Assembly: GCF_030704535.1 (NCBI RefSeq)
Contig: NC_081809.1
Span: forward strand, 389,501-453,500
Direction of reading: 5' to 3'
Length of the DNA stretch: 64,000 bases
From: Vitis vinifera
Lineage: Eukaryota; Streptophyta; Magnoliopsida; Vitales; Vitaceae
Part shown: positions 49,894-59,708 of the stretch, piece by piece
Layout of the letters: every line of letters starts with the position of its first letter
Numbering within the stretch: the first letter of the stretch is position 1
Notes under the pieces: generated by a model
The model's input: only the letters and a program-made list of their open reading frames with translations
What the model was told of the DNA's origin: nothing
The model's database searches: none
Position numbers and translations under genes: made by a program

Positions 49894-50166
49894 ATGGCAC
49901 CAAAGGGAGATCATCATCTCTTGAATGTTGGGAGGGAAGGGTTTGCCATGGTGGATGAGTTCTTTGGGCCCAGGAGGGTTCCTCCTCCTCCCCAAGGGCT
50001 TCAACGACAACGTCAATTTCCACCACCCCATGTTCATAGCCGCCCGGTTTCTCCACCGAAAGAGGCTGTGCTCAACAGCCTGGAGGCTGCCGAAATGTAT
50101 GGGGGAATGGTATTTGTAGACTACCAAAAGAAAAAACCAACTCCACTTCGCAAGGTGTATAATTAA
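49894..50166 (+). CDS. Small basic proline-rich protein, array copy 3 (90 aa), diverged
   Basis: The most diverged array member. It keeps MAPKGD at the start, EAVLNSLEAAEMYGG in the middle and a basic end DYQKKKPTPLRKVY. The middle differs: FFGPRRVPPPPQG replaces PSRYPPPQ, and an in-frame insertion adds about ten residues around PPHVHSRPVSP. The C-terminus is shortened: after KVYN it stops, losing the YYEVV of copies 1 and 2. Promoter spacing is unchanged. Retained frame despite many substitutions suggests a functional but diverging protein; relaxed constraint is the alternative. Confidence 0.65.
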   Translation: MAPKGDHHLLNVGREGFAMVDEFFGPRRVPPPPQGLQRQRQFPPPHVHSRPVSPPKEAVLNSLEAAEMYGGMVFVDYQKKKPTPLRKVYN

Positions 50167-50620
50167 TTTATTAGGTTCTCTTCTTTCATATAGTAACTCA
50201 AACATAGTCTTGTCTGTCGTCCTATTATAGGAATTATAATAGTGATGGAGTTCAGACTTATTATGCTAGACTTTGCTGCAGCTGTAAATTAGCCTACGTT
50301 GTAAGAATATGAGCACTTTGTATCTTCTAGCTCTTTAGTAATGAGTATGCCCCTACTGTTAGTATTGTAGTATATATATATTTACCCTCTTTCTCTCTTT
50401 TCTCTGCATATACATATTCATATATGTATGTATTCATATGTGAGTCTGGCACAATTTTAACCAAAAAAAAGAAAGAAAAAGCAGCTTAATTGACGAGAAG
50501 CAGTAGAATTGTGGATGCCATATCGAATTGAAGGTCATAAGGGTAATAGATTAAACAGTATTGAAGATTCAAATCGCTCAAAATCTCTGTTAGGAATCCT
50601 TTAGCTCTAGGACCATGCAT

Positions 50621-51218
50621 GGAGGGTTTAATTACCCAATTCAGAACTTACATGGACTGGATCAACCATGGAATTTTCGGGATGTTGGAGTTGCAGAGTT
50701 CTACAGTTATGTTTTTTAGCAACAGCTTTGAGCAGCAGGATGCTTGACAGATAGCATTTACCATAAATATATAAATGACTAAAGACACATAAATTCAGAA
50801 AACACTCTTGTTATTTCTTAGAAAAATGAGCACCTCAACCTTGGGGACTTAGGCCACAAAACCCTCCTACAAAACAGCTATGGTCTGTCATTTCTGGGTG
50901 CAATGCTGGTAGTGAATTTGGTGGTGGTTAAACGAGTGGTTAGAGGAAGAAGCAGATCAGTTACACCCCACCCCTACACCCTAAATTTAGGGAGGGCATA
51001 CACACAAAGCATCACTAAATTTAGCCAAGCCAAACCAAACAACAAACCAACATTCCCCGCAGAGTTAGACCTCCCATAGACAGCATTAGCGGTAGGCATT
51101 TGTTTAAGATGAAGACAAGGTATAAAGAAAGGGCCACAGTACGAGAACTCGTCCCCATCAATTAGAAAGGTGGGGGGACAAGGAACAGCTAGTCCACAAT
51201 TGGGATTTGGAAGTTGCA
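50621..51218 (+). promoter_or_regulatory. Promoter region of polygalacturonase 1
   Basis: TATAAAG at 51121-51127 lies 98 bases before the ATG at 51219 and is a plausible TATA box. The rest of this 600-base stretch shows no gene. Short ORFs on the minus strand have no family resemblance. Confidence 0.5.
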
Positions 51219-53442
51219 ATGGCCACTGCCAGAGGAATAATCTTATACTCCTTTCTTCTCTGTTCTTTTGCTCTAGTCTCCTCTAGAGCCAATGCTGGCT
51301 ACCATCCACGAGTCGGTAGAGGTCAAGGCGGTGTTGCCCACCACGGTGGTCGTGGTCGTGGCTCTATCCCTGGAGAAACAATATTTAACGTTCTACAATA
51401 TGGTGCCAAACCCGGGGGGAAAAAGGACAGCACTGAGGTGAATTCAAGCATAAGAATAAAAATTTGATCATTAAGTTTTTTACTTTATTTGTAAGAACTA
51501 CAACACAGCTCATTTTTGTCTAACATCAGGTAAATCTTTCCTAGGAAAAAATATATATATTAACAGTTTTATTTTCCAAGCTACCAAACAATGGAAGGAA
51601 AGAACCATCACCATCAGTTACTTGGTTATCCTGAGCGTTAGAATATTTTTAGGAGACTACTAGAATTTGCTTGACCAGAAAGATGGGCATTGTTCAAGCC
51701 AGGCATACCCAACATTCTAGCATTATTCCTAAACCAATATCGTTCCATTTTATTTAAATGATTCTTTGATGATCTGAAAAATATTCCCAATAGTCGGGAT
51801 TAACACTTTGTTAAATTGAGCTTATCCTAAACAATACAAATTAACACTTGATAGTAAGCAACTGCTTTACTCTGTTTTTGTTGTCTTTTCTTTTTCTTTT
51901 TGGTTATTCTAGATTTGACCTGAGAAAATTTTCATCCTGAACAGTCTCTAAATCCCAAATGGATAAGGAAATGTGTCATGGGGTTAAGTTCAGTCCATCT
52001 TGCCAGGGCAAGATTCCGAATGAATTGAATATTAATGTTGGATCTGATGAGTATTTTGCCTTGCAGGCTTTCATGAAGGCATGGGTTGCTGCATGCCACT
52101 GGAGGGGGAAGGCAAGGCTTCTTATCCCTCAAGGCATTTTTTTGATAGGGCAGGTCACATTTCAAGGGCCATGCAACAGCCCAACTCCTATAATTGTTCA
52201 AGTGGCAGCAACCCTGAAGGCAGTGACAGACATTTCTGAATTTGCCTCTCCTGAATGGGTCACATTTGAAGACATCAATGGCTTGATAGTCACCGGTGGA
52301 GGCACTTTTGATGGGCAGGGAGACGTTGTCTGGAAATATAACGACTGCCGGAGAAATTCTAACTGCCAGCTTCTCCCAACTGTAAGCCTTCTCAATTATG
52401 TATCATCCGCATTATTCACCTGTATCTTTTAGTATATTTTGGTGTGATTTTCAGTAACCAGACCGCATATACTATTTGCCTAATTTTTTTCATTTGATTT
52501 GATGCAGTCCATAAAGTTCAACTCGATCACCAATGGAAACCTTCGCGGGATCAATTCTGTGAATGCAAAATCATTTCATATAGCCATGAACAGGTGTCAA
52601 AACTTCAGGGCATTTGGTCTTCACATAACTGCCCCTGAAGATAGCCCAAACACAGATGGCATTCATATAAGTAGTTCCAATTTTGTGAAGGTATCAAAAA
52701 GTATCATCTCCACTGGCGATGATTGTATCTCTATTGGGCAAGGATCCACCAATATCAGCATCAACAAAGTAACCTGTGGCCCCGGCCATGGCATCAGGTA
52801 ACTCCTAGAAGCTGCCTCCATTGTAGTAGCCCCTCATTTGCTGATGGTTTTCTAATCTTTTTGTACTAATTCATTTCTATAACAGTATTGGTAGCCTTGG
52901 AAAGTACCCAGATGAGAAAGATGTGATAGGGATCATTGTGAAAAACAGCACCTTGATGAATACTGACAATGGCCTTAGAATCAAAACATGGCCTGGTTCA
53001 CCTCCAAGTCAAGCTTCAGGAATTCTTTTCCAGGATATCATCATGAAGAATGTTAAGAACCCCATCATCATTGATCAACTGTATTGCCCATCGGGGTCTT
53101 CCTGCAGAACCCAGGTTTGCCCTTATCACTGGTTTATGTCGTATTGAATAATACCTTCTTCTATACTTATAACTGAGGGTGTGTTCTGTTCTCCTGTTGC
53201 TCTATGTGCAGCCATCAAGGGTCAGGATCAGCAACATTCATTACCGAAACATTCGGGGAACCTCATCCTCACCCCTTGGAGTCAATCTAATGTGCAGCCC
53301 TCAATTCCCTTGCCAAAATGTTGAATTATTTGACATCAATTTGAGATACAGTGGCAAACGGAGAGTTTCAGCTCTCACTTCTTCTTGTTCTAATGTAAAA
53401 GCAGGCTTTGGTGGGGTACAAATCCCACCACCTTGCCGATAG
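51219..53442 (+). CDS. Polygalacturonase (GH28), tandem copy 1
   Basis: Hydrolyses alpha-1,4 bonds of de-esterified pectin in the cell wall. Five exons, 51219-51437, 52067-52381, 52508-52797, 52886-53114 and 53212-53442, give 427 aa. A signal peptide (MATARGIILYSFLLCSFALV, cleavage near residue 26) leads into an unusual Gly/His/Arg-rich stretch, GRGQGGVAHHGGRGRGS, before the parallel beta-helix domain. All GH28 signatures are present: SPNTDGIHI (D228), GDDCISIG (D249, D250), CGPGHGISIG (H272) and RIKTW (R307, K309). The frame upstream of 51219 is open from a TTG at 51207, but the first ATG is 51219. Exon boundaries match the neighbour at 54882, so the two arose by tandem duplication. Endo or exo action cannot be decided here. 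Confidence 0.94.
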
Positions 53443-54398
53443 TTCCTTACTGTTGAAACTACACATCTTTGTTGCTGGATTGAGCACGATTTGTATCATT
53501 TGAAAAGGAAGGAAAAGACCTCAGGAATTAACATACATATGTGTTAGGGGCAAAGCCTACTTTACAGATATTTGGTATGGGAAAATAATTTTATTTTTCT
53601 GTATCAACCACAGCCAAGCAAGAAATTCGTAAACTGGTTTCAAGTATGATCCACTGTAAACCAATCTGGATACTTAATGCAGTTTTTGTTAGACATCAAT
53701 AACCCGAATCACAAAACATCGATGGGGAAAAAATTCACAAAAATGAAGTAGAAAATCTTAAGAATGAATTTCTTGAAGCTATAAGAATAGTTCAATTATA
53801 CTGGTGAAAGAACTAAAGGAGTCATCACTCATAATTTTCTTCAGAAATGTTACTTCTCTTATTTGAAATCATCACCCAAAGTGGCAGTTGGTTCATATTT
53901 CACGTGGCTTAAGTCACAACCAGCTCAAAATAACACCTCACGTAGCTTTATGAAGGAGCGAGCTGCTTCTGGAAGGAATAATTTGCAGAATTGAATGGAA
54001 GATGATGGAATATATAGAGAATTCTAGGAACACGTAGTTCTGTGTAGCAATCTCTAGAGAATTCTAGATTTGTGATAACCTTATTACTTTGTGCTTATAA
54101 ATAGGAGGAGACTTGTTTGACCAATTCCAAGCACTTGAAAACATACGAGTCTGGTAAAGTGTTTCAATACAAGTTCCTTTCTGCGAGAACTCTTTAAACA
54201 TGATTTCTTTGTTCTTGTCTAGCTTTCGGTTGAGTAATATTGCTTAGCCTAGCAAACTTTTGAGTTGAGTAGTATTGCTTAGTCTAGCAAATTAAGTACT
54301 TGGGGGAAAACTGACTTGTATGCGACACTTAGGTAGTGCACTAGACAATGAGTCCTATTAACTATAAAAGGAGATGTAATCAGCTTCTCAATTCTTTT
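53443..54398. other. Intergenic DNA with an LTR-like stretch
   Basis: The first part is polygalacturonase 1 3' UTR. At 54000-54330 there is TATAAATAGGAGGAG (from about 54099) in a context of GAGAATTCTAG repeats, resembling the promoter part of a Copia LTR. After it a 35-base unit is duplicated, GTTGAGTAATATTGCTTAG at 54229 and GTTGAGTAGTATTGCTTAG at 54264. No matching second LTR or coding region is seen, so a solo-LTR relic is only a suggestion. Confidence 0.3.
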
Positions 54399-54827
54399 CT
54401 ATGAAAACCAAAGCAATTGAATTATTGATATACCCTTCAAAATGCCCTTATCTATGAAAACAAAACAATTGGATTATTGATGTGCCCCTCAAAATTCCCT
54501 TACAGTAGGGAAGCTGCTCAGGCATTAAGTGGTAAATGAAGTGAAACATGACAATGCTTAATTTTACATTCAAGCAATCAGAATGAAAAGAAACTCCACA
54601 CAGGAACATGACAATACTTAATTTTACATTCAAGCAATTACAATTGAAAAAAACTCCAACATTTAATGTCTGAATACATCAGTTTAGTGAAGGGATTTCA
54701 GTTTACTAGAGATCATAAATATCACAGTTTAAGGAAGGGTTTGAAGCTGAGCAAATTTAGTGAAAGTATTTCAGTTTACTGGACATCATAAATATCACAG
54801 TTTAAGGAAGAGTTTGAAGCTAAGCCA
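54399..54827. repeat. Three consecutive two-copy tandem duplications upstream of polygalacturonase 2
   Basis: Pair A: 54399-54450 and 54452-54503, offset 53. Pair B: about 54545-54597 and 54605-54657, offset 60, sharing ACTTAATTTTACATTCAAGC-type sequence. Pair C: 54683-54755 and 54756-54827, offset 73, sharing ATCATAAATATCACAGTTTA. Copies within each pair differ by several bases. Pair C ends 55 bases before the polygalacturonase 2 ATG, so it lies in its leader or core promoter. Confidence 0.88.
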
Positions 54828-54881
54828 TGTGCCAGGAGAGGATCAACTTTTTGTGCCAATTGATCAAAGAAAACAAAGCAA

Positions 54882-57450
54882 ATGACATTATTCAACATGA
54901 GTGATTTAGCTGTTTTTGCGACCCTTTTACTTATTTCCACTGCAGAAGCTTCAAATTCTAGGAGCCACGCCTGTGGCTCGGCGCATGCAGCTTCCCCGCC
55001 TAGAATAACTTCATCAGCTCCAGCTCCAGCTCCAGCCCTAGCTCCAGCTCCAGCCTTTTCCGCTGAATCACCCGAAAATGATCCGGCACCTGATGCTGCA
55101 ATGATATTTGATGTTACCATGTATGGAGCAGTGGGAGATGGTAAGACAGAGAATGGCATGGTAGGTTCCTTAATTCTTACATTTGCCTAATCTTATATAT
55201 CCTGTGCCGTGTAGATAATCAAACATGGAGTGTCGACATCAAAAGTATACTCTGTAAGAATAAAATGAGGAGAGAGTTAGAAACCAATGTGGTAAAGAAA
55301 ATAATAAGGATCAAATATGAAGCAATTCCTGGTTATACACATGTCCAACTAACATTATCGGTGATTATGTTATTTCCCAACTGTTTGTAGAACTATCTGC
55401 TCCCTCCGGTATAGATATTATATCGATTCATGGTTTGAAAACATGCCCACCCAGTTATAAACCCACAGAAGTGCAGCCAATAGAGTTCCACTCCGAGGTG
55501 TGGAATCAGCTTTGATACTATTATGTATGACTTACTCCTCATATGGATATTGTCGATTTTGAGCCCAACAAACTCTAATAGGTTTATTTAGTTAAGAAGA
55601 GTCATATTTATGGTGGTAGGAACTTTTTCTTCCCCTATCCAAGGTCTGCTCCAAGTTTTGTTTCCCATACAACACATTTTCCTTGAAAATTTGGAAATTG
55701 ACCAGATTTCTTGGCAAAAAGTCATCTTGTCACAAGTTTTCTAAATCACAACATCTGAGCATTCAAATTTTCAGCCTGTTTTGACAAACAAAAACCAGTT
55801 ATCAAATCTATACTCATGCAGTAATTAGTAGTTAATTCTTTCTTTGGTAGAAACTGAAAATTTTCAGTAATGTGATGTGATTTAACAGACAAAGAAATGG
55901 AGTTACATCTGCATTTATGATTTTGCTCTTTCTTTTAGGCATTCTTAGCAGCATGGGATGATGCATGCAATCATCCTGGAAAATCCACTTTATTAGTACC
56001 CAATGGGACATTCTTCATTGGCCCAATCTCATTTATTGGCCCTTGTCAAAACAATCAATCCCCAAAGGTAGAGATCAGAGGGACTTTGAAGGCTCCTTCC
56101 AGCCTCAAGGCCTTCCCCACACCCTCCTGGATTATGTTCCGACAATTGCAGAGCCTGATTCTCACTGGAGAAACCACAACAAACACATCTTTGTTTGATG
56201 CCCAAGGAGAAGAATCATGGAGACATGCCGATTGCAGACACAAACTAAAATGCCAGTTCCCTACAGTAAGTTTCGATCCCTCTTATGTTACTCTTTTTGA
56301 CTTCATAAAACACCAGTGACCCAAGTATTTAATTTTATTGGCATTTCAAAATGGTTGATGCAGTCAATAATATTGGTCAATGTTACAAATGGGAATATCA
56401 GCAACATCACTCTAAAGAATGGCAAGGGATTCCATATGGGCATCATAAACAGTGACAATGTCACTGTCCATGGCGTCAACATTACAGCCCCCTGGAACAG
56501 CCCCAACACCGATGGCGTCCACATCGGTTACTCCACCAACATCCACATCACTTCTTCCACAATTGGAGTCGGAGATGACTGCGTCTCCATTGGACCCGGC
56601 AGCATCAACATAACTGTTTTCAACACCAAATGTGGCCCAGGTCATGGTATCAGGTAGCATTTAGCCTTTTTTGAATACTGCATAGAATTTACCTGTATCC
56701 AGTACTGCAGAAATCATAACCTTACCAATATGGCAGTGTGGGGAGCCTAGGCAAATACTCAGCTGAGAAGGATGTGGTGGGAGTCAGAGTGAAGAACTGT
56801 ACAATCAATGGCACCCAAAATGGGGTCAGGATCAAAACATGGCCCGGATCTCCGGCAAGCAAGGCGTCTAGTTTTTGGTTTGAGGACATTGTAATGATCA
56901 ATGTCTCAAACCCCATAATCATAGATCAAGAGTACTGTCCCTGGTCTACCTGCACCAGCTCCAAAGTAAGTGTCCTGACTCCTAACCACATTATAAACCT
57001 TACAAATGTGTTTCAAGTGGTAAAGGCTCTCTGGGCTCAAAAACAGATAATGTCTAAACAAATGGTAACGGGTTGTTTCAAATGGTATCGGTCCTGACCC
57101 AGTGTAAAGGTTTATCTGGCCCTGTAGACACAACGATGGGGAACGTGTTGTCATATCATATACACAAACAGAAAATCTCTCTAACCTTACTGATCTATTG
57201 TTCTTATTTTTTTCTCTGCGCTCAGCCCTCGCTTGTGAAGCTCAGTGACATTCATTTCACGAACATCAGGGGCACTTTTAATACCAAGTCTGCAGTAGCT
57301 TTGATGTGCAGTTCTAGTGTTCCTTGCGAGGATATACAGCTTCTTAACATTAATCTGACCCACACAATGGCAAGCAGCCTTCAAGGAGGAGGTCACTTGA
57401 GTGTGAAGGGTGCTCTTCATCGTCTAGAAATTAATGGTTCTAGCTTCTGA
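54882..57450 (+). CDS. Polygalacturonase (GH28), tandem copy 2, with Ala/Pro linker
   Basis: Same role and exon plan as copy 1: 54882-55160, 55939-56265, 56364-56653, 56737-56965 and 57226-57450, giving 449 aa. Exons 3 and 4 have identical lengths (290 and 229 nt) in both genes. A signal peptide (MTLFNMSDLAVFATLLLIST) is followed by an Ala/Pro-rich segment, SAPAPAPALAPAPAF, of the kind hydroxylated and glycosylated in plant wall proteins. GH28 motifs are intact: SPNTDGVHI (D252), GDDCVSIG (D273, D274), CGPGHGISVG (H296) and RIKTW (R331, K333). A second in-frame ATG at 54897 is possible, but 54882 gives the better signal peptide. Intron 1 (55161-55938) holds an old TRIM relic. Confidence 0.94.
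55505..55650 (-). mobile_element. Degenerate TRIM relic in polygalacturonase 2 intron 1
   Basis: It follows the order of the right part of the TRIM at 23293: CAGCTTTGATACTATT (decayed primer binding site), ATATGGATATTGTC, GAGCCCA, TTTAGTTAAGAAGAGTC and GTAGGAACTT...TTCCCCTATCC. It is too decayed to define both LTRs or a target duplication. Confidence 0.65.
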
Positions 57451-58227
57451 GTTGAACTTCTACAGTTACCCAATAACTAGCTAGGAGAATGGTTGCTGAG
57501 AGACTACTATTCTTGGATTCAGGTAGAGTGAAGAGCCACTCCCTGACAGCCCAACATTCCAGGGTTCTAATTTTGGTTTGTCATTGAAGTTCAAACGTTC
57601 TACACTAGAGAGTTTTGAATTTCCAAGCTCTATTTTTGGCATATTATGAGTGTTATAATTACCAGTTTCTTCCTCTGTTAGTGGTTACCAATGGCGTTAA
57701 TGGGTTAATAACTTAATATAAAAGGAAAGAAGTTACAAAAAAGAAAATCAAATTTTAATATGTCAATAGGATTCATTTTAAGGCTTATTTTCATATCCAA
57801 AAATTTAACTTTTATATCAAAACTAAAGTTTAATGCACAATTTTCTATTAATTTTTATAAAATAAATCCAAATCTCTCCGATGCTTCAAATTATAAAATA
57901 AAAAAATAAAAAACAGAGTTTTAAACATACCAAACTTATTATAAATATTTTTAATTGTTTAAAAAATCTTATATAATATGTACATGTTTATAAAAAAAAA
58001 TAATAAAAAACATTTATTAATTTTCTAATTTAATACAAGAATTGAGTTTGACCTCTAATTTTTGTTCAAATTGTGTGAAGTCAATGTTAGAATGGGGTTT
58101 TTATTTATTTTCCAAATCAAATATTATTAATTTTACATTAAATCACGCATTACGCAATTCACCAATATTTTCTTGGCCAGTGGAAGTCGCAACTCAGCTT
58201 ATTATTGCACTAAAGGCTCGACCAGCA
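57451..58227. other. Intergenic region between polygalacturonase 2 and MORF3
   Basis: AT-rich. It includes the 3' UTR of polygalacturonase 2 and the MORF3 promoter. A frame open from 58042 runs into MORF3, but its upstream part has no family resemblance. No other gene is seen. Confidence 0.5.
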
Positions 58228-59708
58228 ATGGCGTTGTTCACCGGTCGGCGCACTCTAGCACGCTTCCTCTCTCGAACCCTCTCTCAATCCTTTTCTTCCT
58301 CCTCTTTATTGGCCTCTTCTCGTTCTCGATTCGCTTTCGCCCTTATCGATAAGCACTCCCCGCCACTCGTTTCCAACTCAGCCCGAGTTCCGACACGCTT
58401 GAAGACGTCTGGGTCCGGATACTCGCCCCTGAATGACCCGTCTCCGAACTGGAGCAACCGACCTCCAAAGGAGACGATTCTTCTCGATGGGTGCGACTAC
58501 GAGCACTGGCTCATCGTCATGGAGTTTCCCAACGATTCCAAACCCTCCGAAGACGAGATGATTGCGGCTTATGTCAAAACTCTAGCTGCAGTTGTGGGAA
58601 GGTATGTATGCCCATTTCATTCGCTACTCTCTGATTGCTATGGTTCGATTTTTTATGTGCTTGTTTTTTGTTTGATGTTCTATTGTGTTTTCCTTGTGGG
58701 CTTTAAGTGAAGAGGAGGCGAAGAAGAAGATCTATTCGGTTTGCACGACTACATATACTGGGTTTGGTGCATTGATATCCGAAGAGCTTTCTTACAAAGT
58801 TAAAGGTATTTATTTTGGGGTTAGGGTTTGAGGGTTCCAGGTTTAGTTTTTGATACTTTTTTTCTTGATTTCAAAGTATGGGTGTTTGTTAGAATTGAAT
58901 TATTTTGAGGTTCTGATTTTTTGTGGTTTAGGGTCTAAGGGGCTTTTTTTTTTGGAACAAGTTTGTTGTTTGTTTCAATTTTGGTAAAGTCATTTTGGTC
59001 TGTTGTTTCTTTTTCTTTTAACTTCTTGTTTGTAACAAATTATGGGAGTTTGGTAGAACCAGCTTGATGTGTTGTTGCTGGTGCTCCAGGGTTTTGGGTT
59101 TTTGGGGTTGTCTTTGTTATTCAGTTTGTTTCAGATTGTAGGTATTTGTTTTATAGAAGCAGCTTGGTTTGTTGAATTGGTATTTTATGGTTTTGGTGTT
59201 AATTTTAGCCTTTTGATCATCTTTGAAACGTAGGTAACTGATGTATCAAATTTAACTAATTAATTCTTTTTCTTGGTGAATAGAATTACCCGGTGTTCTT
59301 TGGGTGTTGCCTGATTCATATCTTGATGTCCCCAACAAAGATTATGGTGGTGAGAATCATATAAAACCTGTATTTTACTAGGAAAGTAGCAAATTCTTTG
59401 GATTTGAATTTCCTAAGCATAACAAATTTTCTTTGTTTTATATTTTTCTGGACTTCCTATTAGGGGATTTGTTTATCGATGGGAAAGTCATCCACAGGCC
59501 ACAGTATAGGTACAATGAGAGGCAGCCAACCAGGAGTAGGCCACGCCCAAGGTATGATAGGCGCCGTGAAACAATGCAGGTTGAAAGAAGAGAACCAATG
59601 CAACGGGACAACTGGGCCCAAGATCGGAGAGAACCAATGCATCAACCCACGTCCATGAATGACCAGAATTCACCTCAGGGTGGCGGTAGAGATCCCTCTC
59701 TGAACTAG
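58228..59708 (+). CDS. MORF3: Multiple organellar RNA editing factor, MORF3 type
   Basis: MORF proteins partner with PPR proteins in C-to-U RNA editing; Arabidopsis MORF3 works in mitochondria. Four exons, 58228-58601, 58708-58805, 59284-59349 and 59464-59708, give 260 aa. The N-terminus ([16 protein letters not shown], then many Ser) looks like a mitochondrial presequence. The MORF domain begins [20 protein letters not shown], then [43 protein letters not shown] and [20 protein letters not shown]. The tail is Arg-rich ([20 protein letters not shown]) and matches MORF3 better than MORF8 or the plastid MORFs. I chose the ATG at 58228 over the in-frame ATG at 58042 because the presequence starts there. 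The gene appears intact. Confidence 0.95.

Larger units (their letters stand above)
46112..50620. repeat. Triplicated segment, unit 3 (least interrupted)
   Basis: Collinear with unit 2 minus its LINE and CACTA insertions: spacer 46112-47640, shared anchor near 48000-48320, promoter block 49070-49520, gene 3 at 49894 and 3' flank to about 50620. The flank after the gene (CAAATCGCTCAAAATCTCTG) matches unit 1 (34890-34935), which suggests that units 1 and 3 keep the original right border. No further gene is seen in the 3.7 kb upstream of gene 3. Confidence 0.85.

Noticed and set aside
58042-58227. N-terminal extension of MORF3 from an upstream ATG
   Set aside because: The extra residues do not resemble a presequence or any MORF. 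The start at 58228 opens with a typical mitochondrial targeting region.
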